Source: Tachypleus tridentatus
Taxonomy: Eukaryota > Arthropoda > Merostomata > Xiphosura > Limulidae
NCBI RefSeq assembly: GCF_004210375.1
Contig: NC_134835.1
Span: forward strand, 73,624,447 to 73,688,446
Reading direction: 5' to 3'
Length of the DNA stretch: 64,000 nucleotides
Positions 61,878 to 64,000 of this stretch are shown piece after piece; the first letter of the stretch is position 1, and each line of letters starts with the position of its first letter. Under the pieces are notes generated by a model. The model saw only the letters and a program-made list of their open reading frames with translations. It did no database searches and had not been told where the DNA came from. Both the position numbers and the translations under genes were made by a program.

Positions 61878-62131
61878 TTTGTTTGTTTTGGATTTCACAC
61901 AAAGCTACACGAAGGCTATCTGTGCTAGCCATCCCTAATTTTGCAGTGTAAGACAAAAGGGAAGGCAACTAGTTATCACCACCCACTGCTAACTCTTGGG
62001 CTACTCTTTTACCAATGAATTATAATGCCTCCATGGCTGAAAGGGTGAGCATGCTTGGTGCAACAGGGATTCGAACCCACAACCCTCAGATTACGAGTCG
62101 AATGCCTTAACCCACCTGACCATGCCTGGCC
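61878..62131 (-). mobile_element. SINE, tRNA-Thr-derived family A, with 12-bp target duplication
   Basis: Full-length family A SINE in minus orientation. It is flanked by exact copies of CTGGAAGAATGG at 61866-61877 and 62132-62143, showing target-primed insertion. Most CpGs of the consensus have become TG or CA, unlike copies in the left third of the window. Confidence 0.92.
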
Positions 62132-62581
62132 CTGGAAGAATGGAAAGAGAAAAATGCAGTAGAGAGTCTGAAGGAACTTTCACACAACAGACAGTACAAT
62201 GGGTAATCATAAAACCATATTTTTAAAAGAAGTAGACCAAACCCAATTTATTCAATCCAAGGAATGACATGGATGAGCAGTGATCCCCTCCTGCTTTATC
62301 CATGAAGTCCATAGGTTATTACAGTCCAGAATGGGCATATTTATTAAGCAAATATATTGTTAAAAATAACCTATGAGCAATCTTGTAGAACACCCCATCT
62401 CTAGTATATGTGATAGCAAAGAACAGAGTATATTTAGTGACCATGGAAATTATAAAAGTGATGTCAACATATCTGTACAGTACAATTTGTGTATAACTTT
62501 ACGTGACTGAAGTATACCTGAAGAGGTAACATTCTTCACACAGCAAGATCCACACTGAAATGTGGGACAGGCCCCTAAACC

Positions 62582-62610
62582 ATATATATATATATATATA
62601 TATATATATG
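62582..62610. repeat. (TA)n microsatellite
   Basis: About 14 TA units in an uninterrupted run. Confidence 0.95.
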
Positions 62611-64000
62611 CTGAAAACACAAGAAAACTTACCCAGTTATAGTCTCACTGAAGTCTGAAAAATGGTAACAGGTGGAAAATGATAATTTGACAAGGAAGAA
62701 CCAGCAACACAATGCAAGTAGTGAGAGATGATAGTGACTTGAGTGGTCCACATTACTGCTTGAATAATTGTCTCCAAAGGATGATGCAGATAAGATGTTA
62801 GGGAAGAAGTAATGTGTACAATCTGGTGAGAAGACACTCGGAATAATTGGCATGGAAAAATAAGCCAATCAAATTAAAAGCCATACCCAACTGGTAAAGG
62901 TGGAAGGAGAGAGGTCATGAACAGAGGATAGTTACTAAGGGATAAATAGGTGGGTATGGTTATTATGAAAAACGTCATGTGGGTGATATAACAATGAAAA
63001 GCATTTAAAAATATACAAATCTGGATGAGGAGAAGGAAGTGTAACCTCTGCTTAAATTTGAGCCTTGTTCAGCCACCATTGTAGATTATGTACAAGGAAA
63101 AGAAGAAGGGTAATAGGAATATCCAAGGGATCATGCACAAGGTTCCATTGGTCATGAAGAGTCCATTGAAGGGATCTCATATGAGCATGGCCCATGGGGA
63201 TAAGTGCTGCCATAGATGACCACATCTCCAAAACAGATAGAACCTCAGTGCTAGCGCCATTCAATGGAGTCAAACAGGTGGGTTTGACTGAGATGAAGTG
63301 TTGAACAAAATACTCAAATGAATAATACATTGGATAGGAACAAGGAAGGATTTCTCTGACTTGATGAGCCAACTGATCTGTCTCCCCTAAAAGAAGCAGA
63401 TGAGTGTGTTGGGCAGACTTCAGTACAGAATGAGCCATTAGAAGCCAGTCATCCAAATAATGGTGTAAATGTAATCCTCAAGCATGCATAAGTCTGGCAA
63501 AAGCTTTGAATACCTGATAAAAGAAATATGGTGCTCTATAAAACCTGAAAGGCAGAGAACAAAACTGGTAAATCACCTTGAGATGAACAAACCAAATGTA
63601 GTGTCTCAACTGCTGTGATATAGGAATATGGAGATAAACATTTGAGACAATAACCTAGGTCATCCATAAATTTGGAAAAAAAAGCCCACCTGAGGGTGAC
63701 AAACAACTCCATGATAAGACAAGGTAGCATCAAGAAATGAATTAGGTATGACAATTTGATCACAGGTTGTCAGTCTACAGATTTTTGGGGGACAACAAAC
63801 AGCCTGGATTAAAACTGCAGAGAAGTTTGAACCATAAGTTCAATGGCATTCTGAGACAGAAGGTCCTGTACTGCCTCAGACAGATGCTGACATAGTAGGA
63901 TCCCAAGGCAAAGGAAAGAAAGTAATTACTTAAGACAATGGAAGATGAGAGAGAAAGTTTGTGGCAAGGGCCTTGGATAAAACCTGAAATATCCATAGAT
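62600..64000 (-). pseudogene. DIRS-like (tyrosine-recombinase type) retroelement, reverse transcriptase/RNase H remnant
   Basis: On the minus strand a broken reverse transcriptase reads, in order, a VPQK-like block near 63790, a block like QFCSLPF near 63550, the active-site motif YLDDWL at 63442-63459, and later ALIPMGHAHMRSLQWTLHDQW. The YLDDW and P.G..HMR.LQ...L..QW combination is typical of DIRS/Ngaro elements rather than gypsy or LINEs. RNase H-like pieces continue to about 62630. Stops and frameshifts interrupt every part. The element extends past 64000. No recombinase domain or terminal repeat is visible here. Confidence 0.6.

Overview
This looks like an AT-rich, intron-rich animal (invertebrate) nuclear genome with very low coding density. 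It has GT-AG introns, many tRNA-derived SINEs, and remnants of Tc1, Penelope-like, DIRS-like and LINE elements. The SINE families and an animal-type DNMT3 gene suggest a marine arthropod. A horseshoe crab is my best guess, from memory of similar SINEs, and is unverified.

The only gene I can support is on the minus strand between about 59.8 and 33.1 kb: a DNA (cytosine-5) methyltransferase of the DNMT3 (de novo) family. I chained fourteen exons whose reading phases agree at every junction. In transcript order they encode a linker region, the full ADD zinc-finger domain (CxxC pairs, PHD-like finger), and the full C-terminal methyltransferase domain: motif I FDGIGTG, motif IV SPCN, motif VI ENV, the TRD, and motif X. 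A 31-residue Ser/Thr-rich tail follows. The N-terminal part, where a PWWP domain normally lies, would be beyond position 64000. One exon (55109-55241) lacks one base in a short G run (C run in the coding sense), which breaks the ADD frame. One intron has a GC donor. The last exon has two in-frame acceptors 45 nt apart.

Layout: 1-29.2 kb is gene-free. It holds SINEs of three tRNA-derived families, two tandem repeats (28 bp and about 62 bp units), relics of Tc1-like transposases, non-LTR reverse transcriptase fragments and a Penelope-like element with a GIY-YIG-type domain. 29.2-33.1 kb is the 3' flank or long 3' UTR of DNMT3. 33.1-59.8 kb is DNMT3; its introns carry a complete but dead Tc1 element with long inverted repeats (50408-51971), a second older Tc1-like relic, a LINE relic and a foldback repeat. 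61.3-64 kb holds a decayed DIRS-like retroelement carrying a SINE insertion with a clean 12-bp target duplication.

The most striking non-gene signal is CpG content. By eye it is about 18-20 CpG per kb up to about 29.2 kb, then falls almost to zero and stays low across the DNMT3 transcription unit, except in exons. This is what germline gene-body methylation would leave behind, so the de novo methyltransferase gene itself appears to lie in a methylated domain with a sharp edge.
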